Shown piece by piece: positions 7,227 to 16,156 of a stretch of 53,914 nucleotides of DNA. The notes below the pieces were generated by a model. It saw only the letters and a list, made by a program, of their open reading frames with translations, did not search any database and was not told the origin of the DNA. How positions within the stretch are numbered: the first letter of the stretch is position 1; each line of letters begins with the position of its first letter. The translations under genes and the position numbers were made by a program. Origin of the DNA: a virus. The DNA lies in the IMG/VR virus record IMGVR_UViG_3300036791_001299, positions 1 to 53,914 of that record. One strand, written 5' to 3'.

Positions 7227-8051
7227 CTACCCTACATCGCACCAGAAACGGTAATCGTCAAAAGCCGAATCCATCCCCGGCCAGTTGGTGTACACCTTGA
7301 GCACCTGCACATTGGGCAGACTGGTCACGGTGGTAACCGGCCCGGGCTCGAGCTGGATCATGTTGGTCGGACTGCCGGTGGCCGTAACCAGCGCCGGGTC
7401 GTACAACGGCACCGGGACCGCCGCTGCGGCATTCGCGATGCTTCCGCCCGACCACCATGGCAGATATCCGTCCGGATCGTACGCGATGCTGCCGGTCGCG
7501 CCGAGCACCCGGCAGAAGTCGTATACGTCGTTATTCGACTGGGTGAGGGCGCGAATGAAGCCGATATTCGTCAGCGAAAAACCGGAGCCCTGGTAGTAAA
7601 ACGAGAGGTAAGCCGACAGCGAAGCGTAAATGAGCTTGATGTATTCGACCGACGTGGCCGGGTCCGAATGGCTATTAAGGAAGATGCCGTTGACGTGGGT
7701 GGCATCCACCACCTTGACCTTGGCGATCTCCACATTGGCCGTACCGTAACCAATGAGAATATAGTTGTCGCCGGTCTGGTCGAAAAACAGAGTGCTCGAA
7801 ATCTGGACATCCTGCGGCGAAGGACTGGCTGTGATGGCCGCCAGGAGGGGCAGGGGATTGCCTCCGCCCCGCAAGTCGGCGATGAAGGGCGCGCTCATCG
7901 CTTGCTTGATGGAGAACGACACATAGCTGCTGCCGGACGCCGTTAAGGTCGCAACATTGGCCATGACAAAGGGGGTGGGATGCGCGGTCTCGCCGAGAAC
8001 GCTCCCGGCGACTCCTCCTACTACGTGGGCCAGATACGGGTTAAGAGCCAT
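7227..8051 (-). CDS. Probable virion-associated protein downstream of the fibre
   Basis: A 274-aa protein with short Gly/Ser/Ala-rich beta-prone segments, few charged residues, and many aromatic and small residues (e.g. YVSFSIKQAM, FYYQGSGFSL). Its composition and position directly after the long fibre suggest a structural or fibre-associated protein. No catalytic motif or signal peptide is visible. The start at 8051 follows the fibre stop by 21 bp. Confidence 0.5.
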   Translation of the reverse strand: MALNPYLAHVVGGVAGSVLGETAHPTPFVMANVATLTASGSSYVSFSIKQAMSAPFIADLRGGGNPLPLLAAITASPSPQDVQISSTLFFDQTGDNYILIGYGTANVEIAKVKVVDATHVNGIFLNSHSDPATSVEYIKLIYASLSAYLSFYYQGSGFSLTNIGFIRALTQSNNDVYDFCRVLGATGSIAYDPDGYLPWWSGGSIANAAAAVPVPLYDPALVTATGSPTNMIQLEPGPVTTVTSLPNVQVLKVYTNWPGMDSAFDDYRFWCDVG

Positions 8052-8072
8052 TTTTTCTCCTTGTCGTTTGGT

Positions 8073-11000
8073 TTATGCCCAGCCGGTGATAATCCCGCCG
8101 GTGATGGTCACGGTCTGAGTGCCGCTGGGCGTTGTCACCGCCATGGAGGCATTCATCCCGGGAATACTGCGGCAGACAAACCTGCCGCTGGGCGAAGCGG
8201 ATGTGATCGTGATGTTCCCGGCATTAACCGTTATGCTGCCGCAGCCCAGGTTGCCGATGTTGGTCAGATTCTGGTTGATGTCGATCACCTGAATGCCATT
8301 CGAATAGTAGCCGTTGGCGTTGACATAGTTGGCGGCCACTGAAAAGCCGGGCCCGTTGAAACTGGCTGCTCCGAAAAAGGTGGCCCCGCCCGAGCCGACC
8401 GTCAGCGCGGCGAAATTTGCCTGCGAGGAATTATTGATAACCAGCGTGCCGGAAGTGGAGGTGCCGATGGTTACTGAATGGCAGAATACGTTGGCGGCGG
8501 AATCGATGACTGTGCGCAAGGTTCCGCCATGGGTGCCGATCTGAAAGCCGGTGCTCGCGGCGTAGACATTGGCACCCACGTTACCGTCGGGGAAAAACGC
8601 GATAGGGTTGGACATCACGTCGGCGTTCCCGGTATTGGGGAAGATAATAAACGTTCCGTCCGACGCCGAATAGAGCTTGCAGAGGTACTGCGCGGAAGTA
8701 CCCGACCGGAAGTCGATGAACTGCGAGTTTACACCGATGGCGGAAGGACAGCGTCCGATCTGAATGCCGATATCGCAGGACCCGTCCGCGAAATAGATCC
8801 CGCGGCTGAACCAGTTGTGCGAGCTGGCGTAGGCGTCGGGGCCTCCGGTCAGCTGGATGCGGATGGCGTCGACGGGGATGGTAAAGAGGTCGCGGGACGG
8901 CTTGTCGACGGCACTTGGCATGTAGACGCCCAAATTGATTCCGCTGCAATCCGAGCCCGTGTTGTTGAGCTTCATATCGATCTCGCAGCCGATCACCGTG
9001 GAGCGATAATTCTGGCTCGGATCGAAGTTGTCGTAATCGGTAACATACCAGTTCTGCGCCCACGCATAGCCTCCGTCGGTCGCGGACACGGCAAAGAAGG
9101 AGCCCGCCACCGAGGCCTTCTGGCTCTTGTTGACGATGGTCGAGACGATGCCGTCCGTCTCCCAGTTGGTGGTATTAGCCGGTACGATGGTGCCCGCCAT
9201 GAGCGCGGCTTCGCGGCTCACCACGCCAGTCGTCGGGTAGGGATAAACGTGATTCTCGACCACGCGCATGCTGGTGGCTTCCGGGCCCAGCAAAAAGACG
9301 GCGGGCGAAAGGTTGTCCTGGTCGTTCATCGCGCCATCGCTCTGCGCGGTGATGTGGTGGGACTCGATAGGCGCGGTGGTGGAGAGCGATACATTGCCCA
9401 TGGTGATGTCTCCCACCCAGCTGCCGCCGTTGTTGATGATGAGCGTGTCGCCCACGTAATAAGACTGCGCCGAGAAAGACCCATCGCCGCGCGCATACAC
9501 CACGTCGATCCCGGCGACATTCAGCGTGAGGACGCGGCTCGAGACATCCTGGTTGGCGATCCTGACCAGCAGTCCATTCGACTTGGCTAAATCCGCATTG
9601 GAGTTTTCGAGGCCCATCATGTAGCCGGTGGACGCCGCGCTCCAGGTGATGCCGGTGAAGCCGGTGGTGCCGGTGCCTCCCTGGTCCTCGATGTTCTGAT
9701 TTGTATTGCTGAATTTGTCGAATGGCGGGTTGTTGATACTCAGTGACAGCTGGCCAGCAACGAAGGTGTTCCCCTCGAAGTCGATGGAAAATTTCTGCGA
9801 TCCGCTATTCAGAAACGTGGCGTAATTGCCGTCGAATGTCCCGCTGCCATTCTGCATGGCGAGGACCAGACAGTTGCCATGAAAGTCGCTCGTGTCCTGC
9901 GTGAATTGCAGCATGTTGCCCGAGACCCGGACGCTGGTGGCGTAACCGTAGCCGGTGCCAGCCGTCGACGCCGCGCTGTCGTTGATCCGTATTCCGTAGG
10001 CATTGGCTGCCCGGTCGACAGTGAGGCCGGTCCCGTCAATAGTGGCCACCATGGGCGACTGGGAAGTCAGGTTGCCCAGCCAGAAGCGATGAGTCTGCGC
10101 CGTGAAATCGATAGCGTTGCCTGAAGCAAGCGCAAGAGTATTGAAATGATCCGATGAAATGGACCCGGTGAACGTTCCGGCATTGTAAAGGTCGAGATAC
10201 ACGGTACTGCCGGAGCTGGTGTTTTCGAGGACCAGCGCGGGACCGCTCGCACTGGTTTGCGCCACCGTCAGGATGCCGAGACCTTGCGTGGTCCCAATAC
10301 TGGCTTGGCCGCCGACCTCGAAGATGGCCGAGTCGCCGATACTCTTGCCGTCGGGCGTATTGAATTTGGCGACGTAATTTTCAGATCCGGAAACCACGCC
10401 CCCGGAAACAATCTGTCCATTCCACAGTAAGTTGGTTCCGTCGCTGTAGAGGGCATTGACGGTGGTTGCCGGAACGCCAGGATTGATAATCAAGCCGCCA
10501 TCGTTGTTTACCTCCAGGCGCAGCGAGAGCGCCGCCACGGCGTCCGCAGCCCCCTGCGCGGCGGTGTAGAAATTGATCCTGCCTGACGTGTCCTGGTTGA
10601 TCGCCGACGCATAGCCGTTTTCGATGTAGTGATACTGGCTCGCTGCAGGGTCGTAGTAGAGGTTGTTTGCAACGGTCGGGAAGCCTTCATTGCCGGGATC
10701 GAATAGACCCATGACGGAGCCTACCTGCAGCGCAACCTTGGGCACCGCAGTGCCGATCCCGACGTTGCCATTCGAATCCTGGAAGATGGTTGAATCGCCC
10801 AGAACGGTGGTGTCGGTGAAGAATGGAATGTAGCCGGGGGTGCCAGCCATGCCGCCAACCGGCTTGCCATTCCATGTCAGCACGCCGTTGTCGTTATAGA
10901 TCGCGTCGATGACGTTGCCCGGCACGCCGGGCGCGACGTGAATGCCGCCCTGGTTGTCGCTGCCGTCCGGCTGCGTACCCGTGGTGAAGCCGACGTCGAG

Positions 11001-11447
11001 CTGGTTGACCGGCGGATTGTCGGAGCTGTATCCGGCTCCCACGCCCACGTTGCCATTCGGCCCCTGATAGATCACCGATCCGATCAGGGTCGAGCCGTCG
11101 TCCGAATAGATGGGCACCTGCCCGGGAGTGCCGGGAGGAACATTGCCCCCGACCGCGCCGCCCGACTGGCAGAGCGCCGGGGATTCGCCATTCTGCGGGA
11201 TCTTGATCAGCGTCCAGAAGGTGGCATCGTTGAGCATGATTGACTTGGTGCCGTCCGGCAATAGAAAGTCGGTGGTCGAGGGATCGACGCGGATGATGAC
11301 CTTGTGGCCGTCGCCGGTGGTGACACGTTGCAGCTCGAAGGGCGCGTTGGGCGTTTGAGCAAACGGCAGCAGCGTGACGGTGATGTCATCCTGCGAGGTG
11401 TCGAAGCGCAGAAACCGGTCGATCTTGCGAACCGTGTAGCTCGTCAT
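8073..11447 (-). CDS. Long tail fibre protein
   Basis: An 1124-aa protein. The N-terminal ~100 residues are a conserved attachment-type domain (YTVRKIDRFLRFDTS). Beta-solenoid-like repeats follow with recurrent GNVGIGT / VGSVMG / NALYSDGTNLLWNG elements, separated by Gly/Ser/Thr-rich stretches. IGT-type repeats are shared with the second fibre at 30420-32585. No chaperone-type C-terminal peptidase domain is recognised. ATG 11447 overlaps the hub gene stop (ATGA). Such a protein would bind the host surface and is the likely main host-range determinant. Confidence 0.8.
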   Translation of the reverse strand: MTSYTVRKIDRFLRFDTSQDDITVTLLPFAQTPNAPFELQRVTTGDGHKVIIRVDPSTTDFLLPDGTKSIMLNDATFWTLIKIPQNGESPALCQSGGAVGGNVPPGTPGQVPIYSDDGSTLIGSVIYQGPNGNVGVGAGYSSDNPPVNQLDVGFTTGTQPDGSDNQGGIHVAPGVPGNVIDAIYNDNGVLTWNGKPVGGMAGTPGYIPFFTDTTVLGDSTIFQDSNGNVGIGTAVPKVALQVGSVMGLFDPGNEGFPTVANNLYYDPAASQYHYIENGYASAINQDTSGRINFYTAAQGAADAVAALSLRLEVNNDGGLIINPGVPATTVNALYSDGTNLLWNGQIVSGGVVSGSENYVAKFNTPDGKSIGDSAIFEVGGQASIGTTQGLGILTVAQTSASGPALVLENTSSGSTVYLDLYNAGTFTGSISSDHFNTLALASGNAIDFTAQTHRFWLGNLTSQSPMVATIDGTGLTVDRAANAYGIRINDSAASTAGTGYGYATSVRVSGNMLQFTQDTSDFHGNCLVLAMQNGSGTFDGNYATFLNSGSQKFSIDFEGNTFVAGQLSLSINNPPFDKFSNTNQNIEDQGGTGTTGFTGITWSAASTGYMMGLENSNADLAKSNGLLVRIANQDVSSRVLTLNVAGIDVVYARGDGSFSAQSYYVGDTLIINNGGSWVGDITMGNVSLSTTAPIESHHITAQSDGAMNDQDNLSPAVFLLGPEATSMRVVENHVYPYPTTGVVSREAALMAGTIVPANTTNWETDGIVSTIVNKSQKASVAGSFFAVSATDGGYAWAQNWYVTDYDNFDPSQNYRSTVIGCEIDMKLNNTGSDCSGINLGVYMPSAVDKPSRDLFTIPVDAIRIQLTGGPDAYASSHNWFSRGIYFADGSCDIGIQIGRCPSAIGVNSQFIDFRSGTSAQYLCKLYSASDGTFIIFPNTGNADVMSNPIAFFPDGNVGANVYAASTGFQIGTHGGTLRTVIDSAANVFCHSVTIGTSTSGTLVINNSSQANFAALTVGSGGATFFGAASFNGPGFSVAANYVNANGYYSNGIQVIDINQNLTNIGNLGCGSITVNAGNITITSASPSGRFVCRSIPGMNASMAVTTPSGTQTVTITGGIITGWA

Positions 11448-14400
11448 GATGCCAGTATCGTATTCCGCCTGAGCGGCGGCGGCACCGTCGTCACATTGGT
11501 CGTCCCCTGCACGCCGGGGATATAGAGCATGCGGACCAGTGCGTTGGTGTCGTCCACGATATCGCCCTGGCTGGCAATGGTCACGCCTTCGCAGAGCAGC
11601 TGCGTCTGCAGATAATTGTTGATCGGGATCTCGGATAGCGTGGTCCGTAATGCATCCACATTGTCCACGATTACGTCCTTCGAGTAGGCCCAGCCGGGAT
11701 CGGTCACCACCCAGACTGAGGTCGCGTCGATCACCAGAGCACGGTCGAGCGTATAACTGGTCTCGTCGTTGTCGACGATCTTGGCGGAAAGCCCGCGCCC
11801 GGTGCCCGCGATAATGCGCACCATCTGGCCGATGCGGCTGGGATCATGCGGCGTCTCGGCGCTATGCGGCGGAGTGTTGTTGGCGTTGGCGAGGCCGGGG
11901 TCGCCGATGACGGTAGGCGTCGCGCTGTTGTCGTAGCCCTTGAAGCAGATCACAAACGTGTCGCCGACATTCACCTGCCCCTCGGCGATGGGATCGCGGT
12001 CGAGCGTGTACTCGCCGGTGGATGCGTCCCAGCCAGCTACATTGAAGTGCTGGAACCGCGTGACACCATCCGTCATCTGTCTGCCGATGATGGCGAGCAC
12101 GCGCCCGGTCCAGTTGTCGGTGCCCGCGACATCGATAGTGTCCCAGCTGGTAATGCTGTTGTGTGAAATGTCCTGTACCGCAGCGCCCAGCACGCCGCCG
12201 TGGATCATGCGCGTGGCGCGCAGACGGAGGATATGGACATCGTGGTCGGGCACCGCATAGGTCTGCCGCAGAAGCGGTCCGTTGAACGTGATGGAAGCGG
12301 GTGATCCGGTGCCGGTGGCTTGCTGGCAGATCAGATCCTCGGTGGTGCCCGCGAATAGCGCCCAGCCGGTCAGGCCGGTGACCGGCGGCCAGTGGATGTT
12401 GTTGATGGTGATCGAGTGCGAGTTGCCGTCCGGCGGCACCTGCAGCACCAGGATCTCGGACGGCGGACTGTAGCTGACGCTGCCGGTGGTGCTGTTGGTG
12501 ATGGCCGCGCAGATCTGGACGTACATCGTGGTGCCGCCCGGGATCGAGCCGCCAGGAGCCCAGCTGACGCCGCCCTTTTTGATATCGGGCGATCCGCAGT
12601 TGGGAATGAATTGATTGACCGGCAATGCTCCGCCGAGCCACGCCGAGGTCAGCAGACTGCCATCCCCGGCGTGGTCGAAACTCTGCGACAGACTGAAGCT
12701 CCACTCCGCCGGATAGAGCGCATCGTATTGATCCGCCTGCACCTGATGCGGAGCCCACTGGCCCAGCGGCTCCGGGAAAAAGAGCACCGGCATGGGACGC
12801 GGGTTTGCGCCGGACACGGGAACGTTGCCGGACTCGAGATCGTACATCGAGTCAACGCAGGAGTCGGCGACAATCGTCACAGACCAGTCGGAGTGCAGCA
12901 TCCATTTCTTGATCCGGAAGGGCCATGTGTTTGCCGGGAAGGGCCCGTTGCTGCCCGCCTTCGCGCTCTTCGCGGCACCGGGATAGGTCGGCATATCCGG
13001 ATGGGTGATGGCGATCACCTGACCGATCTCGGTGTTGAGTGCGAGCAGGGTTGTTTTGAAAGTCGCGCGCTTATTGTTGTCCCACTCGATGTAGGGGTTG
13101 GCCGTAACATCGGGGCGCAGCACGCCGCCGGTCTCCTCGCGCACGCGCGAGACCGCCACGCGCAGTCCCTGGGACAGCGTCGAGATGCCCACCGACTTCA
13201 TGGAGCTGGTCAGCGGCGCGCCGCCGCGTCCGTAATAGATGGCGTGATCCTTGTCCTGGTACTCGGCCATGTCGGCCTGGAATTGCAGCTCGACGTTGGC
13301 AAAGTTGACCTTCAAATACTCGAATTGCGCCGTGATGGGTGTCAGCGACAGCGACTGGTAGAGCATCGATCCGAGCGAGAAATTGTCGGTCGGAATGGCG
13401 TTGTAGCGAATGCCCAGGTTGAGCTTCCCGAATTCGAAACAGAAGTAGCCCAGCGAGCAGTTGAGGATCTCGGTCAGCCAGTCGCGAAACGGCTTGAACT
13501 CGCCGATGGCACCCTGGAACATAAACTGCGGTTCCTGGCCGGACGTGCTGATGGTGGCGATATAGCCCTGCTGAACCGCGGCCTCGATGGTGATGGTGTG
13601 GATGGGGCCGGTCGGCGGACCGGTCTGCCAAGTGAACGTGTCGTTGTAGTAGTCGAGGTTGGCACCGTACAAGGCCTTGCCGGTGGCCGTCATGACATAA
13701 CCAGGGATCACGCTGCCGATGACCGGGTTCACCCACAACGCGGCGATATCGGCGCATCCCGTGCCCGCCGTATTGGTTAAACTGTCGAGCACGATGGCGG
13801 ACAGCTGCGTAGCGGCATCGGCGAATTGAATACCGAGCGCCCTGAAATAGGAATTCACCGCCACCCAGAACGGGTTGATGCATCCCGGAGCGGAACTGCG
13901 CACGCCGTTGACATCGAATATGCTGGCCGTCAGTCCTTCGCGGATGGGCACCTGCATATTGTGCGATTCGGCGGTAGTCGGGGAGACGCCGGTGCCCCCC
14001 GATTTCGAGTAGCGGATCTCGCAAAGCGCCGTGCCTGCGGCATAGGGGATGATCTGGTTGGCGATCCCGATATTGGTAAACTTCGGATCATGTTCAGCCC
14101 ATACCTGAGGATCTCCCTGACCCAATGAAAAAGCGTCCTGGCCCTGCTGTGGCGACGTACTGCGCGCCACCGGATCGTTACCGACTGACCATCGCAAACC
14201 AGCGGTGTTGATGCTCGTGATATTGAGGTTGCTGTCGAGTTGCAACCCCTGCGGGAAAAAACCGTCAGCGATAGGCGAAACGACAAATTTATAGCCGTCG
14301 GAATTGGTCTGGATGCTCATGCCCTCGAATTGAGCAATGGGACCCGCTCCCACGATGCCCAGGACGTCCATGAACGTCGACTCGTCGCGCACGGCAACGA

Positions 14401-15724
14401 TCATGCCCGTCGCCCAAAAAGCCCGCTGCGGGTTGCCCAGCGAATTGCACCAGATCTCCTGCAGCGGACTGCCCCAGATGCTGTCGCTCAGAATGGAGGT
14501 CGCGAATACGGTCGTCTGGTTCCAGAAGGAACTGGCACCCAGGTCTTTGATCAGCACGGTCTGCGGTTGCGCCGGATGACCGCCGAAGTAGTTGCTCATG
14601 CCATGCGCGAGACAGCCATTGGTTGAGTCGAAATTGTAATCGCAGCTGAGGGGATCGCCGCCTTGCGGATTGAAGTGCTGCGTGGTGTAGGGGCAAGGCC
14701 GGTATCCCGGCAGAACGTCTTTATCAAACGGCTTCCAGCATTGCCTCGAGACCGTGCGCGGCGGATAGGACTGCGTTACCGGATACATGCCGTCCGAGCA
14801 CTGCACGCTCATCTGGGGGGTGCCGTCGATCTGCCAGGAGATAATCACACCTTTCCACATCTGGATCAGATAGCCGGACTGGACGTGGAATAAACTCAGG
14901 TCGATCTCCGCGAATTCGAGCGAGCAGTCGTTGATCAGCGCGGTCATGGCGCGGTCCGCGTTGCCGAAGGTGAAGCGCACGTTGTCGGAGCGGCCATCGA
15001 TGGACTGCGACAGGATGACATCGGAACTGCCCGGCTGGCCGATACCGACGACCCGCGGCAGAAACGTGGTAGCGCCAGACGTGCCCGGGAAGCCGGTCAC
15101 ACTGCAACGCCGGTCGGAGAAGTAAATGTCCGGCACTGCGGCATTGCGCACCTTGATGTGCAACAGCGGCACGATGGTCTGCACCTGATTGGCGAGCTGT
15201 TGCAGTACGGCATCTGGCGGGAAGCGGGTGACGGTAGCGCCGATGGCATAGGTGGGCGCGGCAGCGGGATCGATGACCTCGACGAACGTGATGCCGGTCT
15301 GCACACGGTTAGCCAGCTCTGTCGCGGAAAGTGGCGCAAGATCGAAGATCACCTGATAGTTGGTGAAGCCCACGGGCCATTGTCCGGCTGGCATCTGTGT
15401 GATGTCGTCATTCGGCACCGGATAGGTGAACGACTGAAACGACCCCTGTACCGAGTCGTAAAAGCTATTGAGGTAGCGCCGGTCGGCGTAGGTCAGACTG
15501 GACTTGATGAACTGGAAACGCCGCGCGCCGGAGCCTACCACATAGCGCTGGATGCCCATGGTCGCCAGATCGCCGAACCGGTGCTCGACAATTTTCCAGT
15601 CCTGCGTCATCCCGTAGCCGTACTCGGAGACGAGAGTAAACGTGAGACCGCTGCGCACCGGCACCGGCACGTTAATGCGGCCAATGGTGTCCGCCGTTTT
15701 TGTGTCGCCTTGCTTAACCATCAA
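11444..15724 (-). CDS. Fused tail hub / baseplate protein (BR0599-like region inside)
   Basis: A 1426-aa protein with several tail modules in one chain. The N-terminal ~130 residues resemble a distal-tail-like domain. Residues about 200-340 contain the BR0599/DUF2163-type pattern, with paired Cys and aromatic motifs (RQCWKPFDKDV, RPCPYTT). The middle is a hub-like region with phage tail beta modules, and the C-terminal third is Pro/Gly-rich beta structure. In GTA-like tails these are usually separate genes between the tape measure and fibre, exactly where this gene lies. ATG 15724 overlaps the preceding stop (ATGA); the second Met is equally possible. Confidence 0.7.
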   Translation of the reverse strand: MMVKQGDTKTADTIGRINVPVPVRSGLTFTLVSEYGYGMTQDWKIVEHRFGDLATMGIQRYVVGSGARRFQFIKSSLTYADRRYLNSFYDSVQGSFQSFTYPVPNDDITQMPAGQWPVGFTNYQVIFDLAPLSATELANRVQTGITFVEVIDPAAAPTYAIGATVTRFPPDAVLQQLANQVQTIVPLLHIKVRNAAVPDIYFSDRRCSVTGFPGTSGATTFLPRVVGIGQPGSSDVILSQSIDGRSDNVRFTFGNADRAMTALINDCSLEFAEIDLSLFHVQSGYLIQMWKGVIISWQIDGTPQMSVQCSDGMYPVTQSYPPRTVSRQCWKPFDKDVLPGYRPCPYTTQHFNPQGGDPLSCDYNFDSTNGCLAHGMSNYFGGHPAQPQTVLIKDLGASSFWNQTTVFATSILSDSIWGSPLQEIWCNSLGNPQRAFWATGMIVAVRDESTFMDVLGIVGAGPIAQFEGMSIQTNSDGYKFVVSPIADGFFPQGLQLDSNLNITSINTAGLRWSVGNDPVARSTSPQQGQDAFSLGQGDPQVWAEHDPKFTNIGIANQIIPYAAGTALCEIRYSKSGGTGVSPTTAESHNMQVPIREGLTASIFDVNGVRSSAPGCINPFWVAVNSYFRALGIQFADAATQLSAIVLDSLTNTAGTGCADIAALWVNPVIGSVIPGYVMTATGKALYGANLDYYNDTFTWQTGPPTGPIHTITIEAAVQQGYIATISTSGQEPQFMFQGAIGEFKPFRDWLTEILNCSLGYFCFEFGKLNLGIRYNAIPTDNFSLGSMLYQSLSLTPITAQFEYLKVNFANVELQFQADMAEYQDKDHAIYYGRGGAPLTSSMKSVGISTLSQGLRVAVSRVREETGGVLRPDVTANPYIEWDNNKRATFKTTLLALNTEIGQVIAITHPDMPTYPGAAKSAKAGSNGPFPANTWPFRIKKWMLHSDWSVTIVADSCVDSMYDLESGNVPVSGANPRPMPVLFFPEPLGQWAPHQVQADQYDALYPAEWSFSLSQSFDHAGDGSLLTSAWLGGALPVNQFIPNCGSPDIKKGGVSWAPGGSIPGGTTMYVQICAAITNSTTGSVSYSPPSEILVLQVPPDGNSHSITINNIHWPPVTGLTGWALFAGTTEDLICQQATGTGSPASITFNGPLLRQTYAVPDHDVHILRLRATRMIHGGVLGAAVQDISHNSITSWDTIDVAGTDNWTGRVLAIIGRQMTDGVTRFQHFNVAGWDASTGEYTLDRDPIAEGQVNVGDTFVICFKGYDNSATPTVIGDPGLANANNTPPHSAETPHDPSRIGQMVRIIAGTGRGLSAKIVDNDETSYTLDRALVIDATSVWVVTDPGWAYSKDVIVDNVDALRTTLSEIPINNYLQTQLLCEGVTIASQGDIVDDTNALVRMLYIPGVQGTTNVTTVPPPLRRNTILAS

Positions 15725-16155
15725 GCCACCTCGATCAGCGTTATATTGGGCACCACGTTGCGCCCGGGCCCCACTGTATGGGACCAGTTGCCGCGGAAGA
15801 ATACCGTGGCGCGGCCTTGCGCATTGCCGCCGGTCGGGTCGTAGTTACTGCCGTGCTTCTGCCCGGGCAGCACATCGGTCGGATCGTAGAAAAAAAACGG
15901 CTCCTGGCCGCCGTGCGCAATCACCCGCCACATTTTCAGCAGCTGCGAGAATTGCCACGTGTTGAGCCGGTGCGAGAGTACCCAGGTGCGCATGGCTCGC
16001 GGCGGATTCACGCCATCCTGTACCAGCGAGCGCTCGATAGTGCCGTCGTTATATTCGATGGTGAGGAGCGGATAGATGCGCGTCAGCACAAATGACGTGC
16101 TCAGTACCGGGTCGATCACTGCCGTCGGGTTCGCGGGATTGAGGTTATAGGGCAT
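15721..16155 (-). CDS. Minor tail protein (DUF2460-like)
   Basis: A 144-aa protein from ATG 16155, just after the tape-measure stop. It has the compact beta fold signature of distal tail-type proteins: LTIEYNDGTIERS, then FFFYDPTD and a terminal GRATVFFRGNWSHTV. Its place between tape measure and hub is the classic distal tail position. A longer frame exists upstream but would overlap the tape measure by 64 bp. The family call is from motif impression and gene order. Confidence 0.6.
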   Translation of the reverse strand: MPYNLNPANPTAVIDPVLSTSFVLTRIYPLLTIEYNDGTIERSLVQDGVNPPRAMRTWVLSHRLNTWQFSQLLKMWRVIAHGGQEPFFFYDPTDVLPGQKHGSNYDPTGGNAQGRATVFFRGNWSHTVGPGRNVVPNITLIEVA

Positions 16156-16156
16156 A

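Noticed and set aside
8478-9590. Large plus-strand frame of 370 codons opposite the fibre gene
   Set aside because: Antisense to a clear fibre gene; Arg/Gly/Val/Asp-rich shadow translation with no domain.
12392-13780. Plus-strand frame of 462 codons inside the tail hub gene
   Set aside because: Antisense shadow of a GC-rich gene; composition (Arg, His, Val, Gly) typical of complementary-frame translation.
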